Shown in pieces: positions 23,481 to 35,540 of a stretch of 64,000 bases of DNA; position 1 is the stretch's first letter, and every line of letters begins with the position of its first letter. Position numbers and translations under genes: made by a program. This DNA comes from Rachycentron canadum. Lineage: Eukaryota; Chordata; Actinopteri; Carangiformes; Rachycentridae. A model generated the notes under the pieces. It made no database searches. It was given only the letters and a program-made list of their open reading frames with translations, and was not told the DNA's origin. The DNA is taken from positions 11,337,094-11,401,093 of the forward strand of contig CM076669.1 in NCBI GenBank assembly GCA_038496675.1, written 5' to 3'.

Positions 23481-24221
23481 ACTATGAGATGACACCAATC
23501 ACCTCAGTGTTAGACAGCAGCTTCAATCTGTTCACAAAATATTAGCATAGATAGAATTTCTTATTTAAGAACTAGTTTCACAATAATAAGGACCTTGCAC
23601 ATTCAGTTGAAAAATAAAGGAGCTCTGACTGAATGAATGCGGTGTATCAAAAATAGCTGCTTCTTTTGTTGAAGTGTCCTTGCGCGAGACAGTAACTCAG
23701 TACCTGCAAAGACTGTAAATCGCAGTAGCTCAGAGCAACAGCTTAATACTCAAAAATGTTCTGCAGATACCATGTAAACAAGAAAAAAAAAAAATAAATG
23801 AAACTAACCAACAGACTGTGTTTGCATGACTGTAGAGGAATATTCTATTGATTTGTCCAAAGCTACTTTCACAGTCAGTTTTAACCCAAGGTGATGCTTG
23901 GCAGAGAGGTGACAGCTTTACTGGAATACACTTCTTGTGTAACTGTTGGCCTTTCCACTGTTGACGTGTTCTGGGATAAGGCCACATTTTCCTCGCTGGG
24001 TAAACATTTAGGCTAAAGGTGGGAGGTCAGTATTGTGAGCTGATAAGAGACTTTTAGACAGAAAACTGAACTCATGCAATATTTTGTCATTTTGTAACTT
24101 TGTCCAACTCATACACCTGTGTTGTAACACAACTAACATTATCAACCACTTCATGTGAGTTGGACATACATTGAAATGGTACAATGCACCACAGAGATAC
24201 AATACTATACTACACAATGCA
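23481..24221. other. Non-coding stretch, no gene seen
   Basis: Mixed sequence with one A run (23,782-23,795). No element or gene recognised. Confidence 0.5.
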
Positions 24222-24251
24222 AACACACACACAGACACACACACACACACC
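24222..24251. repeat. (CA)n microsatellite, interrupted
   Basis: CA units with one GA interruption. Confidence 0.95.
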
Positions 24252-24679
24252 TCTGCTGCTGGTGTTGGTTAGCATTGATCGGATCACTGCTTCAGACACA
24301 CTCAGAGTCCTGCAGGGTCGCTATAGCAACTAGAGCCAAAATAAAGCAGCAGTCGAGACAGCAGCGGCAGCTTCAGCTGGCACACACACATGCAAACACA
24401 CAAACCCCTCTGGCCTTGGCACCTAGAAACAGACACAAAATGAGCTCTATATTAGACCGCAGAGGGAGAAAGGAGAAGACTAAGAGAGAGAAACATCGAG
24501 GCAAAGCGACAGAGGAGGGGAAGAACGTGTCCTGGAATAACCCCTGTCAGCTCTGTTCAGGACATATTTAGCAGCCTCTCTAACTGGCAAGAACCCAGAC
24601 TCTCTCTTAGTCTTTCCTTCACACACACAGGAGCAAAAACACACAGATTCATGGATACACTGCCCAGGTCCGGCTGGCA

Positions 24680-24942
24680 CTCACAGGGTTGCCCAGCTCG
24701 CCTTCACGCAGTCCCACCGACTCGCTCACTCACTACATTACCTTTTGTGTGTGCTTTATGTGTGTGTGTGTCGTCCGTGCCAAGGGGCAGACAGGCCGGC
24801 TGTTCATAGCGACGCACTGTGAAGCCTCCTCCTCCTCCTCCTCCTCCTCTGGGCCGTCGTAGAATGTTCCAGGATCCCAGAGAGAGGCTTTGCAGGGCCA
24901 AGCTGGCACCTCGACGCCTGCAGAGATGACCAAACCTCCATG
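24680..24942 (+). other. Possible first exon (GC-richer block, ATG and donor)
   Basis: The block has more G+C and CpG than its surroundings (CACCGACTCGCTCACTC, GTCGTCCGTGCC, ATAGCGACGCAC, GGGCCGTCGTAG, CTCGACGCCTGC). Near its right end an ATG at 24,926 reads M-T-K-P-P and meets a consensus donor, CCATG|GTGAGT, at 24,943. That is the arrangement of a 5' UTR plus first few codons. No TATA box or matching downstream exon is identifiable, and a TG tract and a (CCT)n tract lie inside it, so chance is a serious alternative. Confidence 0.17.
24825..24850. repeat. (CCT)n trinucleotide repeat
   Basis: About eight and a half CCT units after GTGAAG. On the minus strand it would read as polyglutamate or polyglycine, which explains the odd frames there. 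Confidence 0.96.
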
Positions 24943-24948
24943 GTGAGT

Positions 24949-27900
24949 TTGTGGCCAAATAGTGATAGTAACAGCAGGTCAGTGTGACGACAATTCTGGG
25001 TTTGCGAAAAGAAAGCTAAATAATGAAATAAAAGATGATAAACATGAATGTGGATGTGGATCTTGTCTTGCCTTCATTGTGCCAATCCATTTTAGACAAT
25101 CTTACTTTGCATGACTATTTATATCTTCATATTTAGCATGCAGATATAAAATAGTATCAATCCTCCAACTCACAAGAGAAAAAGTATTTCCGAGAAAGGC
25201 CAAACCATTTTTTCTCTGTGTAAAAGTACAGTGTAAAAATAAATCTTTCTCTTTTAGTCAAGGGGAGCGTAGGTTCAGCTTTGAAAAAAGGTGGGTACAC
25301 ACGGTGCAATTTTATGACTGGCCAAGAAACGTGACGATATCTTTAGTCGCGGCTCCGAAAACAGTGGTCCTATCTTACAATGTCACTACTGCTGCGGCCA
25401 ATGTCTACTAAACAACCAATGAGGCAAGAAATGGTAAAGCAGTAAATGAACTGCACTTATCCAGCACTTTTCTAGGCGCGACATCATACCCACACACACT
25501 CATGCCTCTTTTCCTGGACCTACATTCTCCTCCTCCTCCTCATCCCTTTTTCCATACAAATTAACTACTGCATTACAGATTCATTGTTTACCTATACAGC
25601 AGCACAGATGGATGATGCATGGCGATAATGTTTTACTCTTGTGTCTTGACATGTGTTGCAGCCCCCAATTCTGTAGGTGTTATCATTGCACACGTCTACA
25701 TACATCAAACTTGACGCCGTGCCCATGTTTATTAGATCCACAGCGTGGCCGAAAATAAATTTATACGATTTCTGAAATCTATCGTCATATAATGTCTCTT
25801 GATGCTTTAAGTTAGAAAATGAAAGCCACAGTCTTCAGTATTTATATCACTTTTCAAGTAAAATCTAGAAATTGTTACCCCTGGTAAAAATGCTTTTACA
25901 GATTATACTGGTGTCAAACAGCAGGGTGTCACAATCAGTACAGTAGAGTCTGCGAGACATTTAATAGAAAGTAGACTATACATATCATCCCGCATGTATA
26001 CAGTATATTCGTCATTGTATATTCATTCATCATAATGTAAACATTAAGGTTCCTAGCTGTGGCAAGGGATAGTGAGAGTGCAGCAGTGCTTTGCAAGGCA
26101 GCCTTACTGAGTCATTTTACATTTACATTTCAAGCAGACGTTGTGATTCAGAGCAGCCTGGCTGAGGGAGGAGAACGCCCCTGCTGTGTCAGATACATCC
26201 GCTCGTGCCCATACCAGCATCTGATGTTTGACAAGCAGGGTTTTCCCTTGATTTTCCTAAGGGCCACAGTGCTGCCTGGTTTCTGGGAATTTTAAGAAAT
26301 TACAAGGCAAGTTGATTTTGACCATTATCCTTATCATGTTTTTGAAAGAAAGATGGCAACACTCGCTATTATAGTCAGAAGCCTATCAATTTCACTAAAT
26401 AACATGTTTAAAATTGAATTTAAACATATGTGGATTATCTTAACTTGTACACATAGGAAAAATTAATACCTTGAATATATACATATGTTATTGTTCTGGG
26501 TTGCCAGTGCTTCGACCATTGGATTTCATCAGAGAAAGAGGTTACGTTTGAGCGCAGCCTAAAGTTGTTTAGCTATTCAAGCCACATTAGATACAAATAT
26601 TACTTCAGTATGTTTAAGAAAAGAAGTAACTGTCTACGTTTAGCTTAGTTTATCTTAACTTAGTTCAATATCTACAGACACGAGCAAGAGTCGATTGAGC
26701 CGTCCTGAGTTGACAGTTTGATTAGCTGTTGAGTGGCAGGTTTTTCCTGTTTTCCATTTGAGATCAGATCTTCTCTCCATTCTTTTAGGACTCTCACCTT
26801 TGTTTTTACATTTGTTCTTATATGTCAGCTAAATGGCTTTTTACTTTAATTTGGCTTTAAGGTGCTCAACAAAAAACACTTTGACGCAGCACCTAACCTT
26901 TTCAATGGTAGGGAAAACCCTGATAGGGCACGAGAATCACATGGCAACTATAAATAAACTCTGCAGTCCCCACATGCCGAGCCATGGCAGCTGCCGGTGG
27001 GTTTTTAAAAATTGAGGCATGTGACTCAGGTTTCTAATCTTACATGGATTAGCAGAAATGCAGCGTGTTGTATGTTTACAAGTCTAATCATTTTAAAATG
27101 TTGTGTGGCACCAAGGAGACAATAGCATGTTTTTTTTTTTTTAATATATTACTAATGTCTAAGTGTGCGATAGTTTGATTTTGGGCCTAAACTGGACAGT
27201 GGTACCAATAACTGTATCAATAATATTATTTCAAAGAGTTCTCATGACCTAGTGGTCATGACGCATGCCATATAAATGCAACATCAACTGTTTGATTATG
27301 AAAGGGGATCTTTGTCACATCATTCCTCCCTTCTCCTGTCCTGTCTGCATCTTCATGTTAATATAAAAGAAAAATTTAGGCAAGAAGTTTGTTATGTGTA
27401 TGTAATGTTATGTTTATTGAAATAATGCAATCCTACACTATATGCAAACACATAGCAGAATGATATGGCCAAGATATGGCAGCACTTGATTATATGATCC
27501 ATGATGTGTGCAATGGCTCTGTTTTTAGTGAATGGGCCAGTTGTTGATTAGTATCTGGCTCAGATTGATAGAAGATTGTGCCACGTTATTTTGGCCAAAG
27601 TTGTGTTGAGATTTTTACATTTTTAGAAGTGTTCAAATTCAGCTCAAGCTACAAATTGCCTGCACAACCACATGTCAGTACTGTGCTTATAATAACAATT
27701 ACCCATTTTTGCAGTCAGGTCATAAACAGGAAGGAGTGAAACAGGCAAGTGCAAGTTCAAACCTCACAAAAGTTCAGATCACACAGATTAAATGAACCAG
27801 TTCATGGCCACAGTTTACAGGTGCAGACAGAGATTACTTTTAAAAGACAAGAAATAATGTGAGTTTACAGTAAGTTTAACGTGTCTATATATGCATAAAA

Positions 27901-28523
27901 GTGTGAGATTTGCATCTGCACTGATTAGTTCAGAAAAGTCCTTCAAATGTTCACACAAACTAGCGTCAGCAGCAGAGGAGCAACACAGTTTGAAATGCCA
28001 GCACTACACAACACCACTTCTTCTTCTGATGTTTTTTGGCAGTTGGAACATAGCTCTTTGATGCATTTCTGCTATGTTCTGGTGCACAGGCGTTGTTAAT
28101 TCATGTTCATTAGTTGCAAACGAATACATTCAGCTCACAGTTCACCAAAGAATTTAACGCGTTCATGTGGAAACAGCTAAAAGGAAAGACAATTATACAT
28201 CTTAGAGTCGTAAATCTAACTATAAGGTCCTGATTAAAGAACTGAGCTAATGTCCTACTTTATAAGAGTAAATGAAAATCACTTTCTAATTATAATGTGC
28301 TTATAGGCACTGAGTGCATCATTTCATGTTAAATGTAACCAAACTGGTAATAGTATATGTCTGCATAATGCTGCATCTTCAGGAGAGAAAGTGCGAGTTC
28401 TTGGAAATCCCATCCTTAGGTCCCCCAGTCACATGAAACCCATGTGCATCACACTCCACTTAGCAAGATTTTAGAAGTAGGAGACACAATGGTTTGAAAC
28501 AGATGCTTTTACACAGATAAAGC
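24949..28523. other. Long non-coding stretch, nothing recognised
   Basis: About 3.5 kb of AT-rich to mixed DNA. GGGTACACACGGTGCAATTT at 25,292-25,311, with GACGCCGTGCC about 400 bases later, might be edges of an old DNA element, but no matching arms could be shown. A small palindrome (TCATGACC, TAGT, GGTCATGA) lies at 27,242-27,261. A T run is at 27,130-27,142. No gene. Confidence 0.45.
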
Positions 28524-28545
28524 GCACACACACACACACACACAC
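28524..28545. repeat. (CA)n microsatellite
   Basis: About eleven CA units after AAGCG. Confidence 0.95.
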
Positions 28546-28659
28546 GGGCGAGAAAAACAAACAGCAAGTCTGTCAAGGAAAGGGCCCCAGAGAGCTCCCG
28601 CTCCGAGCTTGGCAGACCTGTACCTGATCTCTGAGCCCTGACAACCATACACACAGATT

Positions 28660-28675
28660 CACACACACACACACA
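28660..28675. repeat. (CA)8 microsatellite
   Basis: Short CA run, 115 bases beyond the previous one. Confidence 0.9.
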
Positions 28676-28772
28676 TACATGCATGCTCACTCATGATGCT
28701 TTCTAGGTATAAGTGCACTATCTAAGGAGAATTATGAATATTCATGGACATATTACAGGGATAGTAGAGTAG

Positions 28773-28780
<8 letters not shown>

Positions 28781-28827
<47 letters not shown>
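28781..28827. repeat. (GT)23 microsatellite
   Basis: Pure 47-base GT tract followed by GACAGAGAGAGAGGG. Confidence 0.99.
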
Positions 28828-28828
<1 letters not shown>

Positions 28829-28997
28829 CAGAGAGAGAGGGTGTGTGGAGGTGCATACACATGTCTATATCTTTTGGCCCAATTTCTTCTCGCATCGCTG
28901 CCCTTTTCTTACTATCGAAGCAACCTTGAAATGATCTTTGGAGCCCACATTCACGTGTCTGCAGGGCTTGTAAAAAGCTCCCTCCCTTCCTCTTTCA

Positions 28998-29052
28998 CAC
29001 CCATAAATACACACACACACACAAACACACCCATAAACACACACACACACAG
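28998..29052. repeat. Duplicated CCATAAA-(CA)n unit
   Basis: CACCCATAAATACACACACA is followed by CACCCATAAACACACACACA. The microsatellite together with its left flank has been tandemly duplicated with one base difference. Confidence 0.85.
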
Positions 29053-29236
29053 TGACTGTCCCTCAAGGGTTGGGCAAGTTGATGACGCCAGTAAACAATC
29101 AAGCTTCTTATGTCCACCTAAGACAACAAACACATATGCCAAGAAATGTTCAACCAGCAAAGTTCAACCCTGTGTGCACATGTGTCCAGGACACATGCAG
29201 GTTTTTTGTTTCTCATATCTTGTGTTATGTAAACAG

Positions 29237-29258
29237 TACACACACACACACACACACA
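29237..29258. repeat. (CA)n microsatellite
   Basis: Eleven CA units. Confidence 0.95.
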
Positions 29259-29428
29259 AACTCATGTGTGTAAAACAGTCATTTTATTGACAGCACTAAT
29301 TATACCAGCTAATGCTGGTGAGTGTTATGGGCCAAGGTTTACATATAAATGAATCCTCAGTGATGGACTTTAGGGAAGCATTGATTCTGCCTCCACCCCA
29401 CACTTAAAGGAGCACTTAAAGCTTATGG

Positions 29429-29498
29429 TCACTCACTCACTCACTCATTCACTCACTCACTCACTCACTCACTCACTCACTCACTCACTCACTCACTC
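29429..29498. repeat. (TCAC)n tetranucleotide repeat
   Basis: Seventy bases of TCAC units with a single CATT interruption near 29,447. The only long tetranucleotide tract in the window. Confidence 0.98.
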
Positions 29499-29549
29499 CA
29501 CATATCTTTTACAAACTCCTGGGATTAATGGTGACTGATAAACCATAGC

Positions 29550-29566
29550 TTTTTTTTTTTTTTTTT
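29550..29566. repeat. Poly(T) run
   Basis: Seventeen T residues. Could be the reverse complement of a retrotransposed poly(A) tail, but nothing upstream supports an insertion. Confidence 0.95.
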
Positions 29567-30659
29567 ATCTTAATGGGTTTCATATAGCTTTAGGTGATCC
29601 CGTTCTGGCTGTTAAATGCTGACTGGCCACTAAGTCAAGCTTTCTATTCTCACACAGTAAACACACAGTTTACAATAATTTAACACATTTAACAGATTGG
29701 CTTCAGGCAGAGAAAGACAAAAGCAGACTATTCGGTTCTACCCAGCAGCCATCAGGTTTTCTGCCACTGAAAGTCTTATTCAGCTGTAGCTAAGTAGCTA
29801 GTTAAAGTAACTTAAACCTCCATGGGTTGGTTGAAAATATGTTTACAGTTGACCTTTTTCTTGTCCCTGTCTATTTTTAAAACACAAAATATGGAACACT
29901 TAAATATGGACTTGATACACAAACATGAACATGAAAGTCGAGACACAGCATGAATTACTGTATCGTAGTGAAGAAAACATAAGCTAGTTTAGCTGCTAAA
30001 CTTACTTGTTAGAACACGTTTTTGCTTTTAATATTACAAGAGAAAAAACTTCTAGAATGATAACTAAATGACATTGGCTGGCTTTGCTGGGGAGATGAAT
30101 AAAGAGTGGGACACACCCGCTAACCTAGCCTTACATTAGCCTGATATTACCTTAATGTCAGCACACAGTGGATGTACTAGGATGTGTACATGGCCTGTAG
30201 CCCCACAAAATAATGCAGTAACTTGTATTTTTACTTTATCATGGAAGTTGTGGTTGTTTCAGGTACTTTGCTGGACATGCTAGAAAATAAGTATCATTCC
30301 TTGCCCTTTTTCTTCTGTATTTTTGCTTTGAGAAAGGTTAATAAAATGGAAACCACCCTCCAAGCATTCAGTACTGCTTTCAATAGAGCCCCATACACAT
30401 CAATAAGACAAGCTTGAAAGGCCAACTGTGGTTATTGTAGTTTGATAAGCTATGGTTGGGGGTTTAGCAAATGGCCAATTCCTTTTGCTCTTTCCCCAAA
30501 AGATTTGGTTACTACACTATAAAGCTACATGTGGACAAAGCTATGATCCAAAAACGTTTAATTATAGCAGAGCTATAATCTGATCAGTACTGTGTTTGTT
30601 AGTTGCCAGCATGTAAATATATTTAACTGTGCATGAACATGTTTGTGAAAAATTCTCAA
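29567..30659. other. Non-coding stretch, no gene seen
   Basis: Mixed sequence. Repeated AGCTAAGTAGCTAG / GCTAGTTTAGCTGCTAA patches (29,787-29,802 and 29,982-30,000) recall the cores of fish dispersed repeats but cannot be assigned. Confidence 0.45.
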
Positions 30660-30880
30660 GGGCCAAATGGAGCATAGATAAATATTTTACAGCACGCCAA
30701 TCCGCTTCCAATCGTAAAGGCCAGCCATCCCAGTCACAGCAGGAATGGGGCTGGCTTGATGAGGCCGCAGCCTGCTGAGACTGGCAGGGAGCTGGGTCAA
30801 TTTCTCTCTAATGGCCTCTCATACAGTAGCTCTAATGATAAAAGATGATGTGCAGAGGCACGGTGAAGACATACTACAGG
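30660..30880. promoter_or_regulatory. Possible conserved non-coding element
   Basis: Dense complex sequence with no repetition: GCACGCCAATCCGCTTCC, AATCGTAAAGGCCAGCC, GATGAGGCCGCAGCCTG, TCTCTCTAATGGCCTC and CTCTAATGATAAAAGATG. It contains CCAAT and TAATG/TAATGA cores and no ORF. Flanks are AT-rich. Activity is inference. Confidence 0.28.
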
Positions 30881-30939
30881 AAGGAAATGGGTGATAAACA
30901 GGAGTGGAACATAAATGATTGAATTTTTCATTTGTTATT

Positions 30940-31205
30940 GATTTTTTGATCCTTGCTATTTTTTTTAAATCAAAGAAATCCAGATGATTTGTGTCGAGCT
31001 CTGATCAAAAAGCTGTAAATAACCTTGACATGACCTTTCCCCTCCATCCGGGCTTTGAACACCTCAGTGGGTATGCCCTGCTTTCCATTTCAGCCACATG
31101 TCTTAATAGAGCAATATCTTTCTCCATCTCTGGTCTTCTGTCATGACAAATCAGCGACAGGGCAGTTCTATTAAAGCAAAAGTGCCACAAAGTGAACGAC
31201 ACATG
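30940..31205. promoter_or_regulatory. Possible conserved non-coding element with TCF/LEF-like cores
   Basis: Contains ATCAAAG and GATCAAAAAG (near matches to the TCF/LEF consensus), CTTTGAACAC, and unbroken complex sequence to about 31,200. A 65-codon minus-strand frame crosses it without similarity to anything I know. Regulatory reading is by motif and texture only. Confidence 0.25.
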
Positions 31206-31659
31206 TTATTGTACTATCATGTCAAGCCAGACTAAAACACTTGACTGATTTCAGGGCAGGTATGTGCAGAAAGTGAGTCTTTCTGGGAAGTCACATGACA
31301 ACTAATCCATTTCTCTGATTGCAATATCAATAGCCTTGTGGAAGGTTTAGATTGTGTGTGTGTAACTGTAGCTTAATGTGTATGACAATCATGAGTTTAG
31401 TGTTTAATAGCATTTAATGCACATTTACTAGTTCCCTATGTGTGTGTCTCTTTGACCTACATGTGTGTGTTTTAAGGAGGACGTGTGTGTGACAGGACTG
31501 TCTGCATATCAGTTCAAAGTGATAACCAATACTCTTAGGAATGCAGTTAAATGACGCAGATAGACTCTTTGCTGTGCTTCCTTGACCAGCCAGCGGTTAT
31601 GTGTCATTTATATCTGAGCTTTTTTTGGCAGAGGAAACGTTGAGGAGAGAGTGAGGTGT

Positions 31660-31668
31660 TTGTGTGTG

Positions 31669-31725
<57 letters not shown>

Positions 31726-31738
31726 TTGTGTGTGTGTG
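31660..31738. repeat. (TG)n microsatellite with TTTG interruptions
   Basis: About 79 bases of TG broken regularly by TTTG (four times), ending in GGGGG. Older and more interrupted than the tracts at 20,002 and 36,261. Confidence 0.98.
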
Positions 31739-33740
31739 GGGGTCAAACCCGTATGAGGTCACTTGAAGTGTTTTTGTCGTTCCCCATCTGCCTCCTCACA
31801 CACACACAGACACACGGTTTGACTGATGGGGGGGGCTAAGAATAGCTTTTTATGATGTCGCCAATGTAAACATGCCAGTCTCAAAACCTTACAGGGAAGC
31901 TGCAGCAGCCTGAAGGTTAAAGATGGAAGCTTGTGACCAGAAGGTGGCCAGTTTAAACACAAAAACCCACAAGAAAAGTAAGGTAAAGAAAGGAAAAATG
32001 GCAGTCCTCTGCATTTTCAGTCATTTGCTAACATGTCTGCAGCCTTTTCTTCCTCTGCTGGATCAAACATCCTGAGCTGAAGCTGTAAATATGAATTTGC
32101 TCTTCGTCATCTCGCCTTGTAAAATAAGGGTTTTTTTGGCTATAGCCATAACACAGTAAATTACCATTATCATGTTGCAAAACAGACACTATCATTACTT
32201 CCACTGCTACAGTTTGCATGCACAATGGTAATTATGCCATCAATAAAATGCTCCACTGACCCACCAGATATACGATTAAAAAAAGGTTTGAGTCAGCCTG
32301 CTAACAGAAAATAAAAGAGACAAATGATTCTCATCACTTGAACCGCAGGATTGATTGCAACTTCATACTTCCACTTTTTTTTCTTTTGTAAACTTGGTGA
32401 GCTGCCAGGTTCTCTCAGCTCCTCGTAAATTCACTAGGAAAGAATAGCAATCACAAAGAGAAGAAAGAAAAAAGGAAAACATCACCACGAATGAGTTCAT
32501 TCTCTAAGTGTTCTTCTCGGTGGTGTAAATACTCACAGTTTTGCATATACAGCATAATAATGGCTGGTAATAGAGTCATACAGATGTATGTAGCCATTAA
32601 GCAGTAAATTTGGGATATGAATAGCTCCAGACATAACTAAGTCTTTTACCCTTCACACATAGAAACAGGTTTGGCACACTTGTCGTAGCCTCGGTGGTAA
32701 CAGCTGGGCTCACAGAGCAGTTATCTGTGAGATGAAATGAGGAAATGCAAAAACATTCAAATGGTCAATATTACCTGAGACAGAACAAACAAAATGGAAA
32801 ATGTGAAAAGAGGATGAGCATTCAAATCGTAATATTCTGCTGTCTGCTTTCTTGTGAAGAGGCAGTGTAAGGGGAGTTGCTAAAGCCATTCGTGACTCTT
32901 TGCAGATTTGACAGCTACAGAGTGAATGCTTTAGACGTGAACATCAGAGAGACAAAGGGGCTGTCTAACAACAAGATAATGTTGCCACAGCAGCTAGTTC
33001 AAATTCAAGGGTTGAGATTGTCTGTCAAAATCAGGGCCTAATTTGACAAGGGTGGGAATGGGCAGCCAGTGTGAATTTTACTATGTAGAATTTGGAAGAA
33101 ATTAGACAGTGGGCGTGGTGGCATATAACTTTGTTAACACGTGTCTTCCTGGTTAACCATCACATGCATTTTCTTGTGAAAACATTACAGCTCTTCATTG
33201 TGACAATATAACGCAGTGTTATCATTTCATACAGTTTTGCCGCCTGCGTGTGGGTGTGCTACTCAAGAGGAAAACTATGAGGGATGAATCCAATGAGGTT
33301 TTGTTTTAGGAGAGTCAGACGATTTGATTAAAAAAGAGAGGGTGGGATTTCACACATATTTGTGACCATTCAATATGTTGGATTAATTATTGCCATTTAT
33401 TCCCATTTTAAGGAGGTCAGCATGAAAACTCAAGCTCCTAATTCTAACGTAGCACAACATATGTCAATCAAGCTGTGGCTTTGTAACACTACAGCTAATT
33501 TCGAATGTGGAAACTTTTTTTTTTTTAAAAAGAGCCAAAGCCAAATGCTTTTCCATGTATTTATTGAATTATTTTTGTTTCAAAGGATTTTCCTGGAGCC
33601 ATCTTACTACCACTTTTTAATTTGTTCCAGTTGCAAATGGCTCCTCGTTGTAGTTTCCATTGTGCATTGCATTTGGGACAGTTGTGATCAAGAGCATACT
33701 CCAAATGGCACATTGCTGCGCTTGAGTACATTCAACTTTG
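31739..33740. other. Long non-coding stretch, nothing recognised
   Basis: A short CACACACACA run at 31,799-31,808, a G7 run near 31,829, and a TGTAAACA forkhead-type core at 31,866. Otherwise ordinary mixed DNA, with a T9-10 run near 33,517. No gene. Confidence 0.45.
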
Positions 33741-33742
33741 TC

Positions 33743-33779
33743 ACTCTTTCAGTGTGAATGCATGTCACACTGAAAGAGT
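33743..33779. repeat. Perfect 15-bp hairpin
   Basis: ACTCTTTCAGTGTGA (33,743-33,757) is the exact reverse complement of TCACACTGAAAGAGT (33,765-33,779), with a 7-base ATGCATG loop. The next outward pair (C with C) does not match, so the palindrome has a sharp limit. Confidence 0.85.
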
Positions 33780-34322
33780 CATTTTTCCAGGATATTTGTG
33801 TCTGCATTGCAGGATTGCAGGCTTTTCAAAGGTTAAACTGACAAACCATGAACAACCATGGCCGCCGGACAGTTCTGTAACAGGTAAAGTACGTAAAGTT
33901 CAAATCTTTGAATGTTCAGTAAAATACATCCTTGAACTAACTTCATATATTGCATTTAACTTATGTGTTAGCAAGTATCAAGTAATATGAAGTGTCTCTT
34001 GAGTAAAGCACCAGTATCAGTGGAGTCTGATTGTGTTTTCAAAGACATGCCACTCATTTCAAGGGTAGTCGTTATCCTTGACATGCAAAGACTGATAGGA
34101 GCTGCTTGTCCTTTACCACTCTCTGTAGCTTTTCTCTAAAACAGCATAGGTTTATAGATGGATGTAAAGTTTGGCTTGTGCTGAGCGGATTTTGGGGTTG
34201 CATATAGCCAAATGAAAACATTCTTCAGTAGGTCAGTCAGCAGGTCTGCGTGTCTGTGTTTGGACAACTGGACAGTGAGACCTTTAGAAAGGTCAGTAGT
34301 TGGAGTGAGGTGGCTAAAGATA

Positions 34323-34345
34323 ACACACACACACACACACACACA
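34323..34345. repeat. (CA)n microsatellite
   Basis: About eleven CA units after AAGATAA. Confidence 0.96.
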
Positions 34346-34782
34346 TTTGCGTGCATGTGCATACACACACACAGTTAAACAGCCTATGGGAGAAACGGAA
34401 ATGCTGAGTCAGAGGGAGAGCAAAGGTAAGAAAAATGTGGCGAGTGTTGCAATCACATTCATAAAGGCTACACAATGTCTTTCTCTGTCTTGCTGTCTTA
34501 CTTACCGACACACACCAGGTTTAAGTGGTAACAGTTAACCACAGCAGGGTTCACTGCTCTGACTGATATGGCTTAAGCAGCTGTGTTATGACAGCTCCAA
34601 ACCTGAATTGAACCATAAGCTCAGCGCTCACTGTATCACTTAAGATGGTACAACCTGTACTCAGGTACTCCAAATACTGTTAGACACACACCACTAATCA
34701 CTTCTTAGCCACACACAGTGGCTCTAAGGTTACAGAGGCAAGTTCGTATCTGCAAGGCTGATGTTGCAGCTGTTTTGAGCCA

Positions 34783-34802
34783 GATGATGATGATGATGAT
34801 GA
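34783..34802. repeat. (GAT)n trinucleotide repeat
   Basis: Six GAT units plus GA. Confidence 0.95.
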
Positions 34803-35404
34803 ATTCTGAAGGTGTTGCTCATTCTTCCTGAATAAGTAAAGGTTTACCAGTGAGACTTAGTTGGCGAACGGAGACGTCTCAGTTGTCATCACATGATCTA
34901 AAAGTGGAACTCTGGTCATGTGATTATAGGTGGTTGTATATAGGGGAGAATAACTTTGCCTCTGCTGAAAGAATGGTCTATTATGGCTATATATAGACCT
35001 TTGGTTGCTCCTCTAAAAATCTCAGCAAGTCAATCAGAGACCTTGGTCCAAAGGAAATGCATTTCATTGTTTTACTTTAATATTACTATAAAACATCAAT
35101 CCAATTCAATAATTTGCCTCATATCACTTCAGCCCCGGAGCCACAAACTTCACGTGAAGTGTGATTTGCATGTGATTCACTTGAAGTGAATAACAAAGGT
35201 TGGCAGTGGGGTTTTCCTCAAGGGGAAAAGCCTAACTGAGAGATTAAACAAGCTCCCCCACATCTTTCTGTGTGCACAGAGAGATGAATTATATACTTCA
35301 GGAGGAGGCATCAGCAGTTTATTTAGCTTTAAATACAATTTAATTCATATAATTATCATTAGAAATTAGAGCAAAACCTAACTCAACTTCAACAGAGAAT
35401 AGCT
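34803..35404. other. Non-coding stretch, no gene seen
   Basis: Mixed sequence, AT-richer from 35,320 (TTTAAATACAATTTAATTCA, ATAATTATCATTAG). No repeat family recognised. Confidence 0.45.
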
Positions 35405-35420
35405 AAAAAAAAAAAAAAAA
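35405..35420. repeat. Poly(A) run
   Basis: Sixteen A residues in an AT-rich context. Confidence 0.95.
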
Positions 35421-35540
35421 CTCAATACATTCAATCAATGGGTTGATTAGCATGTGACATGTGGAACATGTGGTGGTACCTTGCGGCAGAAATTAGCATA
35501 TATCATCAAACAAGTTGCCAAAAGGAATATCCAGATTAAC

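Noticed and set aside
25292..25800. GGGTACACACGGTGC and later GACGCCGTGCC as possible ends of a hAT-like element
   Set aside because: The two do not form matching inverted arms and no target duplication was found.
27242..27261. 8-bp palindrome TCATGACC / GGTCATGA
   Set aside because: Short enough to occur by chance in 64 kb; no supporting context.
29429..29498. Regular repetition considered as a CRISPR-like or satellite array
   Set aside because: Four-base units without spacers: a simple tetranucleotide repeat. No CRISPR array exists in the window.
35405..35420. Poly(A) and poly(T) runs (also 29,550, 41,797, 43,065 and 52,550) as retrogene tails
   Set aside because: No coding or structured sequence is recognisable next to any of them, and no flanking target duplications were seen.
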